Positions 47,006-55,693 of a DNA stretch of 64,000 bases are shown here, one piece after another (positions within the stretch are counted from its first letter, which is position 1; each line of letters begins with the position of its first letter). The position numbers and the translations under genes were made by a program. The notes below the pieces were generated by a model that saw only the letters and a program-made list of their open reading frames with translations, did not search any database and had not been told where the DNA came from. Source of the stretch: an uncultured Alphaproteobacteria bacterium (GTDB lineage: Bacteria > Pseudomonadota > Alphaproteobacteria > HIMB59); NCBI GenBank assembly GCA_902599045.1, contig CACKEA010000004.1, forward strand, positions 92,195 through 156,194. The letters run 5' to 3'.

Positions 47006-48691
47006 TCAAACTAATAATCTAGAGGCACTTTTTTGACATTGCTCTAATGTAGTTTGAAGATCTTTGTTCAAAAATAAATACTCAAAAAGCTCATTACCAA
47101 CTTGCTCAATAATTTTTGAGTAAGATGGAAGGGGGTATCTAGCCCATTCTACAAATCGTTCATCTCTTTCCATTTTGTCTAATTCATTAAAAATAGGACT
47201 TAATGTTCTAACTTCAGGATCATTAGCTACACTAAACACCGGAGAAGAAAGACTACCATGTTCGATGTAATATTTAATAATTTCTGGCGAAACTAGGTTT
47301 TGGATAGTCTTCATTACAAAAGGGATTTTATCATCGAGTATGTTTGAAGGTATGCCTAAAGAAAATCCTCCTATTGGAGATACTTGAAAAGGTTCTACAC
47401 CAGCAGGTCTAGGTAAGTAACCGCTATTTTTAAAAGCAGGAGAATTTTTATTTAATTCAAATTGATGAGCTCTACTGCTCCAATTCATCACCATTGCTGA
47501 TTTTCCTTTGCTATAATATTCAACACACTCGTCATTTGATTGCAGGGACAAATCTGTGGGAGAGTATGGTATTAAAGATTTTAAAACTTTTGCTGCTTTA
47601 AATGCAGCCTCAGATAGGAAATTTGTTTTAATTACTATTTTCTGAGTGTCTAAATCGTATGTGTTTTGGCCTATATGGCGAAGATTAATATAAGGTTTTC
47701 CAAAATTAGCCATCATTAATATGAAACTAGTTGCTAGAGGTTGCCCTTTACGAGCAGGCCAAGATATTGGGCTTTCTACCTCATTTGATTTTTTTAAAAT
47801 CTCACAAGCTGCTAATAATTCATCAAATTTTTTAGGAGGGCTTAAACCATATTTTTTAAAAATATCTTTTCTATAAAATAGTAGGTCAGGAATAGTTTCA
47901 ATTGGAACACCAAATAATTTATTGTTGTAAGAACTAGATCTAATAGCTGAAAAATGAAAGTCCCTGAGGTTAAAACCACTTGAGTAGATATATTCATCTA
48001 ATGGCAGTAATGTATTTAATTTTGCTAGCTGGCCAACCCAAGGCAAATTAAACCCAACAATATCAAATTTAGACTTTGTCTTTTTTTCTGAGTTTTTTAC
48101 AATTAAATTTAAAAGTTTATTAAGATCATTTTCAATTATATGCTCAATTTTACAATCTAAGATATACTCAAAAAAATCTAAATTACTATTTATAACTTTA
48201 AATGTTGGATTATCATTTGATAGTAAAGAAATTTTCTTAAATCGGTTTGAGGAATTAATAAAAACTTTAGGCGAAGGAATTATATTACCAGCAGATAAGG
48301 ACATCCCAAAATAATAAGTGTCATTTAATTCCCCAAAACCTAAATTAGAAGCTATTTCATTTTTGATAGATGATAAGTATAAAGTAAATTCCTCAATTAA
48401 TTCTGAGCTTGGATGAATTGAAAAAGACTTACCTGATTTTGTTTTGACTCTTTGTATTAATTTTTTTTCTTTGATTAATTTATTAATTCTCCTAAGGCCA
48501 GTAGCAAAAGGAAGACCTGATGATTGAATGATACTTGTTGTAGTTATAATTTTATTATCGAGGTGATTTTTTATAACATATGAAAATATTCTCCACTCAG
48601 AGTCCACAGTGTTATTTGTAATTTTCTTATTAAATAATAATCTTGTCTTATCTACAAAGTTTAAAAGAGTAGTGATTTCATTTCTATTCAT
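47006..48691 (-). CDS. Predicted transcription regulator: winged helix fused to solute-binding-protein domain
   Basis: 561 residues from ATG 48691 (an upstream TTG start would run through the operator). N-terminal part, about 30-100: a winged-helix fold of MarR-like type (EWRIFSYVIKNHLDNK, TTTSIIQSSGLPFATGLRRI as recognition region, wing at RVKTKSGKSF). C-terminal part, about 145-555: an ABC extracellular solute-binding family 1 domain (FDIVGFNLPWVGQLAKLN, LPLDEYI, LFGVPIETIPDLLFYRKDI, PPKKFDELLAACEIL, GKSAMVMNWSSRAHQF). There is no signal peptide, so it should stay in the cytoplasm and sense a ligand there. It is divergent from a sugar-binding-protein gene, with an 11-bp-arm palindrome between. 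It probably controls inositol genes; ligand and sign are unknown. Confidence 0.8.
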   Translation of the reverse strand: MNRNEITTLLNFVDKTRLLFNKKITNNTVDSEWRIFSYVIKNHLDNKIITTTSIIQSSGLPFATGLRRINKLIKEKKLIQRVKTKSGKSFSIHPSSELIEEFTLYLSSIKNEIASNLGFGELNDTYYFGMSLSAGNIIPSPKVFINSSNRFKKISLLSNDNPTFKVINSNLDFFEYILDCKIEHIIENDLNKLLNLIVKNSEKKTKSKFDIVGFNLPWVGQLAKLNTLLPLDEYIYSSGFNLRDFHFSAIRSSSYNNKLFGVPIETIPDLLFYRKDIFKKYGLSPPKKFDELLAACEILKKSNEVESPISWPARKGQPLATSFILMMANFGKPYINLRHIGQNTYDLDTQKIVIKTNFLSEAAFKAAKVLKSLIPYSPTDLSLQSNDECVEYYSKGKSAMVMNWSSRAHQFELNKNSPAFKNSGYLPRPAGVEPFQVSPIGGFSLGIPSNILDDKIPFVMKTIQNLVSPEIIKYYIEHGSLSSPVFSVANDPEVRTLSPIFNELDKMERDERFVEWARYPLPSYSKIIEQVGNELFEYLFLNKDLQTTLEQCQKSASRLLV

Positions 48692-48727
48692 AAGCTCTAA
48701 ATTACCCTTAAAAATATAGCTTTTCTC

Positions 48728-48750
48728 AATATATTCAAATTGAATATATT
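48728..48750. promoter_or_regulatory. Perfect palindromic operator between regulator and ABC genes
   Basis: Arms AATATATTCAA (48728-48738) and TTGAATATATT (48740-48750) are perfect inverted repeats around one central A. The right arm contains TTGAAT (48741-48746), which with TACACT (48764-48769) makes a 17-spaced sigma-70-like promoter for the binding-protein gene, so bound regulator would cover the -35. Confidence 0.75.
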
Positions 48751-48812
48751 TACAGTTAAACAATACACTTTATTTATAGATAATTTTAGAACATGGATAT
48801 AGGAGGGTAGAA

Positions 48813-49856
48813 ATGAAAAACCTAGTCAAAGTATTAGCTGTTTTAATGTGCTTTTCATTTGGTTCTGCAAAAGCTGTTGAGATCGTATCTTTTAATGCGG
48901 CATCTTCAGAAGCTTATGTAGGAGCATTTGTTAAAGGAATTAAAGCTACTGCAGCTCAGTATGGTTATGATATTACAGTTTTTGAAAATAATTATAATCA
49001 AGCAGAGCAAAATCAACAAGTCGAGCAATATTTGTCAAGCGGCGCACTTCCAGATGTATTTATCTGGTGGCCACCTGATGCAGTTGCTGGTTTAGGATCT
49101 CTAAGAAAATTAGCAAAGACAGGAGTTCCAGTTTTAAAAATTAACCAATTACCTAATGAGCAAGATAAGGCTTTTATCTTCGGGTATGCTGGACCTGATG
49201 ATAGCTTACGTGCATATAATGCAGGTGAGATGATGGTTAAAGCCATGAAGATGAAACAAGCTGCAGGTGGAGATGGATTTAATGTTATAGCATTATCATA
49301 CCCTCACTCTTACGGTGGTTATGGTTTATCAATCAATGCTTTCAAACAAGCTATTGCAGGAACTGATTTAAATCTAATTGGTGATATTGGTGAAGGATTT
49401 GGTCAGGCCAATGGTTACAAGGGTGCAGCAAAGCTTATTGCTAAAGTTAAAGACCAAGGTATCCACTTCGTCTATGGAATGGATGATGCTATCTTAACCG
49501 GAGGTATTAAAGCTCTTGAAGAAGCTGGCTATAACGTTGACTGGTATGCAGGTACTGGTAAAAACGGAAATGTCGATGGTGACGCTGTTATAACTGTTGG
49601 TACAGTTTGTAATGGTGACAAACAGATGATTACTGATGGTAAGCAATTCGGTACAACTCTTCAGTCACCTCTTCACGAGGGTCAATTAGCTATTAAGCTT
49701 GTGCAGGAGTACATGGAAAATGGTGAACTTGCAAACTACATTAACTTTACACCTAACCCATCAGTAACTGGTGCAACTATGGACTTTACTGCACTCAGGG
49801 GTTTTGATGGAAACCTTTATGGCATCGATGAGCTATGCTCAGGTGCTTGGGACTAA
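48813..49856 (+). CDS. Sugar/inositol ABC transporter substrate-binding protein
   Basis: Periplasmic binding protein, 347 residues, signal peptide cut after SAKA (residue 21). The periplasmic_binding_4 fold is seen in VSFNAASSEAYVGAFVKGI, PDVFIWWPPDAVAGLGSLR, GVPVLKINQLPNE and FVYGMDDAILTGGIKALEE. SD AGGAGGG precedes the ATG. It is first in a four-gene CUT2 operon and placed between iolE and the rest of the iol genes, so inositol or a derivative is the probable ligand. Followed by a strong hairpin. Confidence 0.88.
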   Translation: MKNLVKVLAVLMCFSFGSAKAVEIVSFNAASSEAYVGAFVKGIKATAAQYGYDITVFENNYNQAEQNQQVEQYLSSGALPDVFIWWPPDAVAGLGSLRKLAKTGVPVLKINQLPNEQDKAFIFGYAGPDDSLRAYNAGEMMVKAMKMKQAAGGDGFNVIALSYPHSYGGYGLSINAFKQAIAGTDLNLIGDIGEGFGQANGYKGAAKLIAKVKDQGIHFVYGMDDAILTGGIKALEEAGYNVDWYAGTGKNGNVDGDAVITVGTVCNGDKQMITDGKQFGTTLQSPLHEGQLAIKLVQEYMENGELANYINFTPNPSVTGATMDFTALRGFDGNLYGIDELCSGAWD

Positions 49857-49883
49857 GTTAGTTTTCTAATATTTAAATTTTAC

Positions 49884-49906
49884 ACACAGGGAATTTTTCC
49901 CTGTGT
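49884..49906 (+). other. Intercistronic hairpin after the binding-protein gene
   Basis: Stem ACACAGGGAA/TTCCCTGTGT (10 bp) with a TTT loop, 27 bases after the stop. Followed by CTAGTTATTCAATT and no clean U-run, so attenuation or 3' stabilisation of the binding-protein message is more likely than full termination. Confidence 0.65.
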
Positions 49907-49943
49907 CTAGTTATTCAATTTATAAGTATGTATAATTAAGACG

Positions 49944-51452
49944 ATGGCTTCTGATCCAGTACTCAAGATTACAAACGTTTCTCGCACTTTTGGTGCTATT
50001 CAAGCCTTAAAAGAGGCAAATTTTGAAATCAATGAAGGAGAAATTATGGGATTGGTTGGTGAGAATGGAGCTGGAAAATCTACATTAGTTAAAATCATTA
50101 GCGGTTTCGACCCTGGTTTCAAAGGAAGCTATCAGCTAAATGGTAAAGAAGTAAAATTCGATACCCCCTCAAAGGCGGAAGAGTCTGGTATAGCTATAGC
50201 ACAACAAGAATTGAGTTTAATCCCAAATATGTCAGTAGCTGAAAATATTTTTCTGACAGGTGCAAAAGTTAAAAAATTTGCCACCTTAAACACATTATCA
50301 AAAATGGCTCGACCTTATTTAGATGAAGTAGGACTCACAGATATTGATCCCTCAACAAGAATAAATTTACTATCAGTAGGTGAACAACATCTAGTTGAAG
50401 TAGCTAGGTTAATATCCAGAGAAGCTAAAATTTTAATATTAGATGAACCAACAGCAGCCCTTGGAGAGCTGGAAAGTCGTAGAATTTTAGAAATGGTTCA
50501 GCGCCTTGCAAAAAATGGGAAGTCAATTATTTATGTCAGTCATAGGCTAGATGAAATTTTTAAAATTACAAAAAGAATTACAATTTTGAGGGACGGTGTC
50601 TCTCAAGGTGTGCAAGAAACAAAAGACATCGATGTAAATAAATTAGTTGAAATAATGTTGGGAAGAGAGTTAGCAAATATGTTCCCTTCCCGAGCTGATC
50701 ATATTAGCTTGGAATCAAAAATTGAAGTTAAAGACTTATGGCCTGATGGAGTATTAGAGCCAGTGAGTTTCTCAGCTTATCAAGGAGAAATACTTGGTCT
50801 ATCTGGGCAACTTGGAAGTGGTGCTGGAGAGGTATTAGCTTCAATTGCAGGTGCTTTAAAATCACGATCTGGCTCTCTTACATTGAATGGAGAGACTTTT
50901 CTTCCTAAATCACCCAGTCAAGCAATTAAGAAAAAGATTGCTTACTGTTCTTCGGATCGTAAAAAAGATGGCCTTTTTTTGGGAAGACCGATATTCGAAA
51001 ATTTAACCTCACCTGCACTTGATACTATTTCAAAATTTGGATTTAATTTTGGGAGCACAGAAGATAGTTATGCAAAAAACCTCGCTCAAGAATTCCTTAT
51101 CGACGTAAAGAGAGTTTACGACGAGTCTGGTCTGCTGAGTGGAGGAAATCAGCAAAAAGTTGCTTTGGGAAAATGGCTATCAATTAAGCCAGACGTTCTT
51201 CTAGTAAATGAGCCAACTAGAGGTGTCGATGTCGGAGCTAAATCAGAAATTTATCAAAGAATGAGAGAACTAGCTGCAAGAGGAATAACTATTATATTCG
51301 CCTCTACAGATATTCAAGAGATCACTTATCTTCCTGATAGAGTTATAACATTTTATAGAGGAATGATGATAGACGAACATAGATTAGAACAGATCAAAAC
51401 ACCGGTTATACTGAAAGAAATAACTGATCCATTTAATGAGACTAATCTATGA
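49944..51452 (+). CDS. Sugar/inositol ABC transporter ATPase, double domain
   Basis: RbsA-like ATPase of 502 residues with two nucleotide-binding domains. Domain 1: GENGAGKST (about 39-47), ILILDEPTAALGELE. Domain 2 has a degenerate P-loop GQLGSGAGEV (about 291-300) and LLSGGNQQKVALGKWL, VLLVNEPTRGVDVG, as in all CUT2 double ATPases. ATGA overlap with permease 1. This architecture differs from the two single-domain ATPases elsewhere in the window. Confidence 0.93.
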   Translation: MASDPVLKITNVSRTFGAIQALKEANFEINEGEIMGLVGENGAGKSTLVKIISGFDPGFKGSYQLNGKEVKFDTPSKAEESGIAIAQQELSLIPNMSVAENIFLTGAKVKKFATLNTLSKMARPYLDEVGLTDIDPSTRINLLSVGEQHLVEVARLISREAKILILDEPTAALGELESRRILEMVQRLAKNGKSIIYVSHRLDEIFKITKRITILRDGVSQGVQETKDIDVNKLVEIMLGRELANMFPSRADHISLESKIEVKDLWPDGVLEPVSFSAYQGEILGLSGQLGSGAGEVLASIAGALKSRSGSLTLNGETFLPKSPSQAIKKKIAYCSSDRKKDGLFLGRPIFENLTSPALDTISKFGFNFGSTEDSYAKNLAQEFLIDVKRVYDESGLLSGGNQQKVALGKWLSIKPDVLLVNEPTRGVDVGAKSEIYQRMRELAARGITIIFASTDIQEITYLPDRVITFYRGMMIDEHRLEQIKTPVILKEITDPFNETNL

Positions 51453-52489
51453 CAACAATTACGCAGGACAACAAAACCCCTTTTTCTTCGAAATTTTTAC
51501 AATTTTATAAAGATAGAACCTTATTAGCAATTCTGCTTTCACTTTTTGCAGTGATGTTTGTTTATGGAATTTTTTTTACAGATAATTATCTAACAATTAC
51601 AAATTTCAAAGCAATTATTAGAGATGCTGCATTATATGGGATCATGGCTATTGGACTAACATTTGTTACTCTATCAGGTAACTTTTTCTTATTATCCTTA
51701 AAAGAAACAGCATCGATTTGCGGTGTTACTTTTGCCATGGGAATGGCAACTGGATTTGGTTCGCCAGATTTAGTTGGAAACTTTTTAGTATCCCTTTTAG
51801 CCGCTCTGTCTGTTGGAGTTTTGAGTGGAGTAATCCAGGGGTATTTTGTTGGCATGGGAGGTAACCCCATAGTTGTTACTCTTGGAGGGGCTGGTATTTT
51901 ATATGGAATAGGAGCTTGGTGGAGTGATAATCTCGTTATTAATTTTAAAAGACCACATGATGCAGAATGGCTTGGAACAGGCTCTTTTTTAGGTCTCCCA
52001 AGTATAACATTGGCATTTATTTTGATAGCAATTGCAGCAGAATTAGTCCTTAGACACACAAATTTTGGCAGAAAAGTTTATTTAGTTGGTGCCAACAAAG
52101 CAGCAGGAAGGGCAACAGGTCATGAGAATTTTTCAATGGCTATAATTGTTTTCACAATTTGTTCAGTATGCTGTGCATTTGTTGCTGTTGCTTTTGTTGC
52201 TCAAATGGATAGTGCTCAGTCTAACTATTTTTCTGCAGAATTTGGTTCATCAGGTGATATGACCATTCTTGTCATTGCCACTGTGATGGTAGGTGGAAAT
52301 TCAATTATGGGTGGTTATGGTTCTACTCTCAGAACTAGCTTAGGGGCTATATTTATTGCTATGGTTGATAATATGATGGTATTACAAGGGTTTAATAGCG
52401 GTCCTAGAATAGTCGGAGTGGGCCTAATGATTGTATTTAGTATTATAGTTTTCGGACTATTTGCTAAAGGAAGTAGAGCTCAAGAATAA
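51449..52489 (+). CDS. Sugar/inositol ABC transporter permease 1
   Basis: BPD_transp_2 permease, 346 residues, about nine helices. The usual acidic-Leu-Ser motif after helix 3 is altered: LSGNFFLLSLKETASICGV in place of the common G-x-D-LS-V-G. NPIVVTLGGAGILYGIGAW and MVGGNSIMGGYGSTLRTS are conserved parts. It overlaps both ATPase (four bases) and permease 2 (one base), so the channel is probably a heterodimer. Confidence 0.9.
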   Translation: MTTITQDNKTPFSSKFLQFYKDRTLLAILLSLFAVMFVYGIFFTDNYLTITNFKAIIRDAALYGIMAIGLTFVTLSGNFFLLSLKETASICGVTFAMGMATGFGSPDLVGNFLVSLLAALSVGVLSGVIQGYFVGMGGNPIVVTLGGAGILYGIGAWWSDNLVINFKRPHDAEWLGTGSFLGLPSITLAFILIAIAAELVLRHTNFGRKVYLVGANKAAGRATGHENFSMAIIVFTICSVCCAFVAVAFVAQMDSAQSNYFSAEFGSSGDMTILVIATVMVGGNSIMGGYGSTLRTSLGAIFIAMVDNMMVLQGFNSGPRIVGVGLMIVFSIIVFGLFAKGSRAQE

Positions 52490-53523
52490 TGGAAAATTTT
52501 TTCAAAAAAGTCACCAAAGATGTAGATTTATCATTTGCTATTCTTTTATCGTTTTGTGTTTATGTATTTTTTTCATTAAATATTGAAATTTTTTTTAGTC
52601 ATAATATCTCTTTTGCAATACTCGAAAGATTTGCTGTTCTAGGGCTTGTCGGATTAGCTCTTACCATCTGTATCATAGCCGGAGAAATAGATCTTTCTAT
52701 TGGTTCTAATGCAGCTTTATGCGCAGTAATAGTAGTTAAGTTGACTGACCCTTTAGGAGCACCCTTTGCAATGTTGATTGGCTTATCTGTCTCAACTCTC
52801 ATTGGGGCCATACAAGGTTTTGTAATTGCATTTATTAGAATAAGAGCAATTGTAATTACTGTCGGAACATTAATGCTTTTAAGAGGAGTGGCTTTATTAA
52901 TAGCAGAAGAAAAAACAGTAATGCTGACTGATTTCAGAGTTCCTGATTTTATTACTACTAAAGTTTTGATGTATTTCTCTCCAGCAAGCCTTACAGTTAT
53001 ATTCATATTTATATGTGTGGGTATATTTATGCGATACACAAAATATGGAAGAGAAATTTATGCCATAGGCGGTGCTAGAAAAGAGGCTCTTACTGCAGGC
53101 ATACCTTTAAGGCGACCAATGGTTATAGCCTTTGCCCTTTCAGGATTTTGTGCAGGTTTTGCTGGAACTGTAATAGGACTAAAGTCTGGTACTGCACAAG
53201 GCTTAGGATTACAGTACTTACTATTAGCAGGAACAGTTGCAGCTTTTGTTGGAGGTGTGAGTATATTAGGAGGAAAGGGGGGAGTTTTAGGGGCCGCCAT
53301 AGGAGCATTAACTGTAAATTTTTTAAATACAGGTCTTGTCTTTTATGCCTTACAGGTTCATTTTGTACAATTATTTACATCTGTTCTTTTGGTAATCGTT
53401 ATAGTTTTTCAAACGATGTCTAGAGTGTTTGACTCGAGACAGTCGAGAAAGAGTTTACTGGCAACGATTGATGAACGTAAAACGACACTCCTAGAAAAAA
53501 AGAGAACTGTTCTCGGTAAATAA
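52489..53523 (+). CDS. Sugar/inositol ABC transporter permease 2
   Basis: Second BPD_transp_2 permease, 344 residues, with the canonical motif IIAGEIDLSIGSNAAL (about 62-77), IRAIVITVGTLMLLRGVAL and FVGGVSILGGKGGVLGAAIG. A positively charged tail follows the last helix. The TAA stop lies inside the operator site at 53523-53539 of the next transcript, so transporter and catabolic genes are probably separate units. Confidence 0.91.
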   Translation: MENFFKKVTKDVDLSFAILLSFCVYVFFSLNIEIFFSHNISFAILERFAVLGLVGLALTICIIAGEIDLSIGSNAALCAVIVVKLTDPLGAPFAMLIGLSVSTLIGAIQGFVIAFIRIRAIVITVGTLMLLRGVALLIAEEKTVMLTDFRVPDFITTKVLMYFSPASLTVIFIFICVGIFMRYTKYGREIYAIGGARKEALTAGIPLRRPMVIAFALSGFCAGFAGTVIGLKSGTAQGLGLQYLLLAGTVAAFVGGVSILGGKGGVLGAAIGALTVNFLNTGLVFYALQVHFVQLFTSVLLVIVIVFQTMSRVFDSRQSRKSLLATIDERKTTLLEKKRTVLGK

Positions 53524-53539
53524 TATTCATTTTGAATAT
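53523..53539. promoter_or_regulatory. Palindromic operator candidate before the SDR/M24/E1 operon
   Basis: ATATTCA-TTT-TGAATAT, perfect 7-bp arms around a three-base centre, 61 bases before the SDR ATG and touching the permease stop codon. TTGAAT (53532-53537) with TAAATT (53554-53559) gives a 16-spaced promoter-like pair. Confidence 0.65.
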
Positions 53540-53599
53540 ATTTGATGCTTAGATAAATTAATACTTATAATAGAATTTAGATGTATTTGGAGGATACTC

Positions 53600-54403
53600 A
53601 TGGACAAGGAAAGACTTAAAGGTAAAAACGTTCTAATTACTGGTGCAGCTCAAGGAATGGGAGCAGCTATCGCTGAGGATTATTGTGCACAAGGTGCAAA
53701 AGTTTGTATTACCGATGTAAATATTGATGGTTGTAAAGAGGTAGAAGATAGAATTAGGTCAGCTGGTGGTGAAGCAATTTCTTGTAAATTAGATGTGAGA
53801 AAAAGAGAGGATCATGTTGCAGCAGTTAAGGCAACAGTTGAGGCCTTTGGTAGTCTAAATGTTTCTTTAAATAATGCTGGTGTAAATAAACCTCTTTGGT
53901 TTATGGACGTCACTGAAGAAAATTATGATTTTATATTTGATATAAATGTCCGTGGTGCCTGGCTTGGTATGCAAGAACAAGCAAGACAAATGATTAAACA
54001 AGGTAAGCAAAATGAGCCATATAAAATTTTGCATGTTGCATCAATTTTATCGCGAGAAACTTTTGATGATGTTGTCATTTATGGTGCAAGTAAACATGCA
54101 GTTGCAGGTTTAATAAAAGGTGGAGCTAAGGGATTGGCTGAGTATGGCATAAATGTTAATGGATACGGACCAGGTGTTGTCAGAACAGAGATGTGGGAGC
54201 AACTAGACAAAGAGTTAGTTGCAATGGGTAAGTTTAAAAAACATGGTGAGTCTATGGACTCTATAGCTGAAAATATGATTTTAATGAAAAGATATTCCTA
54301 TCCAGAAGATATTGTTGGAACAGCGTCATTTTTAGCATCAAAAGACTCCGATTACATGACAGGCCAAATACTTATGATTGATGGAGGGATGGTTATTCAA
54401 TAA
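53600..54403 (+). CDS. Short-chain dehydrogenase/reductase
   Basis: NAD(P)-dependent SDR of 267 residues. TGAAQGMGAAIAEDYCAQG is the cofactor loop, LNNAGVNKPLW the structural motif, and ASILSRETFDDVVIYGASKHAV carries Ser-Tyr-Lys. SD GGAGG lies before the ATG. First gene of an operon running gaplessly into the M24, E1 and lipoyl genes; its substrate is probably a cyclitol or derived keto compound. Confidence 0.87.
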   Translation: MDKERLKGKNVLITGAAQGMGAAIAEDYCAQGAKVCITDVNIDGCKEVEDRIRSAGGEAISCKLDVRKREDHVAAVKATVEAFGSLNVSLNNAGVNKPLWFMDVTEENYDFIFDINVRGAWLGMQEQARQMIKQGKQNEPYKILHVASILSRETFDDVVIYGASKHAVAGLIKGGAKGLAEYGINVNGYGPGVVRTEMWEQLDKELVAMGKFKKHGESMDSIAENMILMKRYSYPEDIVGTASFLASKDSDYMTGQILMIDGGMVIQ

Positions 54404-55693
54404 ATGACTGAACCTACAATAATTAAACCAGAGGATATTAATCCAAATTATAATTGGCATAGAAGAGTCCCTTCTCATGGAAGAACAAATGTTGATTATG
54501 AAGAAAGAATTAATTTCCCAAGACTTCATAAATACAGGCTTGGCAGAGCAAGACAGGCATTAAAAAAATCGAAGGCTGGTTCTTTACTTTGTTTTGATAA
54601 CAACAATATACGTTATCTCACTAGTACAGTTATTGGAGAATGGTCAAGAGACAAAATTTGTAGATATTCTTTATTAGCACAAGATCACGACCCTATTCTT
54701 TGGGATTTTGGTTCAGCTGCGAAACACCATCAAATTTTCTCACCTTGGCTTCCTAAAGAAAACTGGAAGGCAGGAATGGTTGGACTCAGAGGCACCGTCC
54801 ACCCAGATGCAGGTTTGATGAAAAATGCAGCAAAAGAAATTAAATCAATGTTAAATGAAAAAGGATTGGCCAATGAACCAGTTGGTGTTGACCTCGTTGA
54901 GCCAGCAATGATGTTTGCTCTTCAAGAGGAGGGTTTGGAAATTATTGATGGCCAACAAATTTTACTCGAAGCTAGAGAAATTAAATCTTACGATGAACTT
55001 ATGTTGTTAAATCAAGCAGCATCTATGGTTGATGCAACATACCATCAAATATATGAGACTATGAAGCCTGGTGTAAGTGAAGCTCAAATAGTAGCGAACG
55101 CTAACAAACTTTTATACGAACTTGGTTCAGACGATGTCGAAGCCATTAATGCTATTTCAGGTGAGAGGTGCAACCCTCATCCTCATAATTTTACAGACAG
55201 AATATTTAGACCAGGAGATCAAGCATTTTTTGATATTCTCCAATCCTACATGGGCTATCGCACTTGCTACTACAGAACTTTTAATATTGGAAGAGCATCA
55301 GAATCGCAAAATGATGCTTATAAACAGTGCAGAGAATGGTTAGACAAAGCTATAGAACTCGTTAAACCCGGTGTATCAACTGACAAAATAGCTGCAGTAT
55401 GGCCTAAAGCTGAAGAGTTTGGTTTTGCTGATGAAATGTCTGCATTTGCTTTACAGTTTGGTCATGGATTAGGATTAGCTATCCATGAAAGACCAATCAT
55501 CAGTCGTTTAGTTTCTATGGACTCACCAGACGAGATTAAAGAGGGAATGGTTTTTGCTCTTGAAACTTACTGTCCAGCTAAAGATGGATACTCAGCTGCT
55601 AGAATTGAAGAGGAATTAATAGTTACTGATAAAGGCTGTCAGGTAATATCATTATTTCCAGCCGAAGATTTGCCTATCGCCAATAAATATTAA
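54404..55693 (+). CDS. M24 (creatinase/aminopeptidase/DddP-like) fold protein, altered metal site
   Basis: 429-residue pita-bread-fold protein. N-terminal creatinase-like domain to about 190; catalytic domain after that. Of the five dinuclear-metal ligands I see Asp277 (QAFFDILQ), His354 (FGHGLGLAIHERP), Glu387 (FALETYC) and Glu402 (ARIEEELIV). The second Asp, normally in a D-x-x-R-T context, is missing: the text reads TCYYRTFNIG, placing Cys288 there. So a standard aminopeptidase is unlikely; a hydrolase or lyase as in creatinase or DddP is possible. It directly follows the SDR and overlaps E1 alpha by one base. Confidence 0.8.
   Translation: MTEPTIIKPEDINPNYNWHRRVPSHGRTNVDYEERINFPRLHKYRLGRARQALKKSKAGSLLCFDNNNIRYLTSTVIGEWSRDKICRYSLLAQDHDPILWDFGSAAKHHQIFSPWLPKENWKAGMVGLRGTVHPDAGLMKNAAKEIKSMLNEKGLANEPVGVDLVEPAMMFALQEEGLEIIDGQQILLEAREIKSYDELMLLNQAASMVDATYHQIYETMKPGVSEAQIVANANKLLYELGSDDVEAINAISGERCNPHPHNFTDRIFRPGDQAFFDILQSYMGYRTCYYRTFNIGRASESQNDAYKQCREWLDKAIELVKPGVSTDKIAAVWPKAEEFGFADEMSAFALQFGHGLGLAIHERPIISRLVSMDSPDEIKEGMVFALETYCPAKDGYSAARIEEELIVTDKGCQVISLFPAEDLPIANKY

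Noticed and set aside
48692..48763. Upstream TTG start giving a 585-residue regulator
   Set aside because: The added 24 residues are encoded by the palindromic operator and promoter region and look non-conserved; ATG 48691 avoids this.
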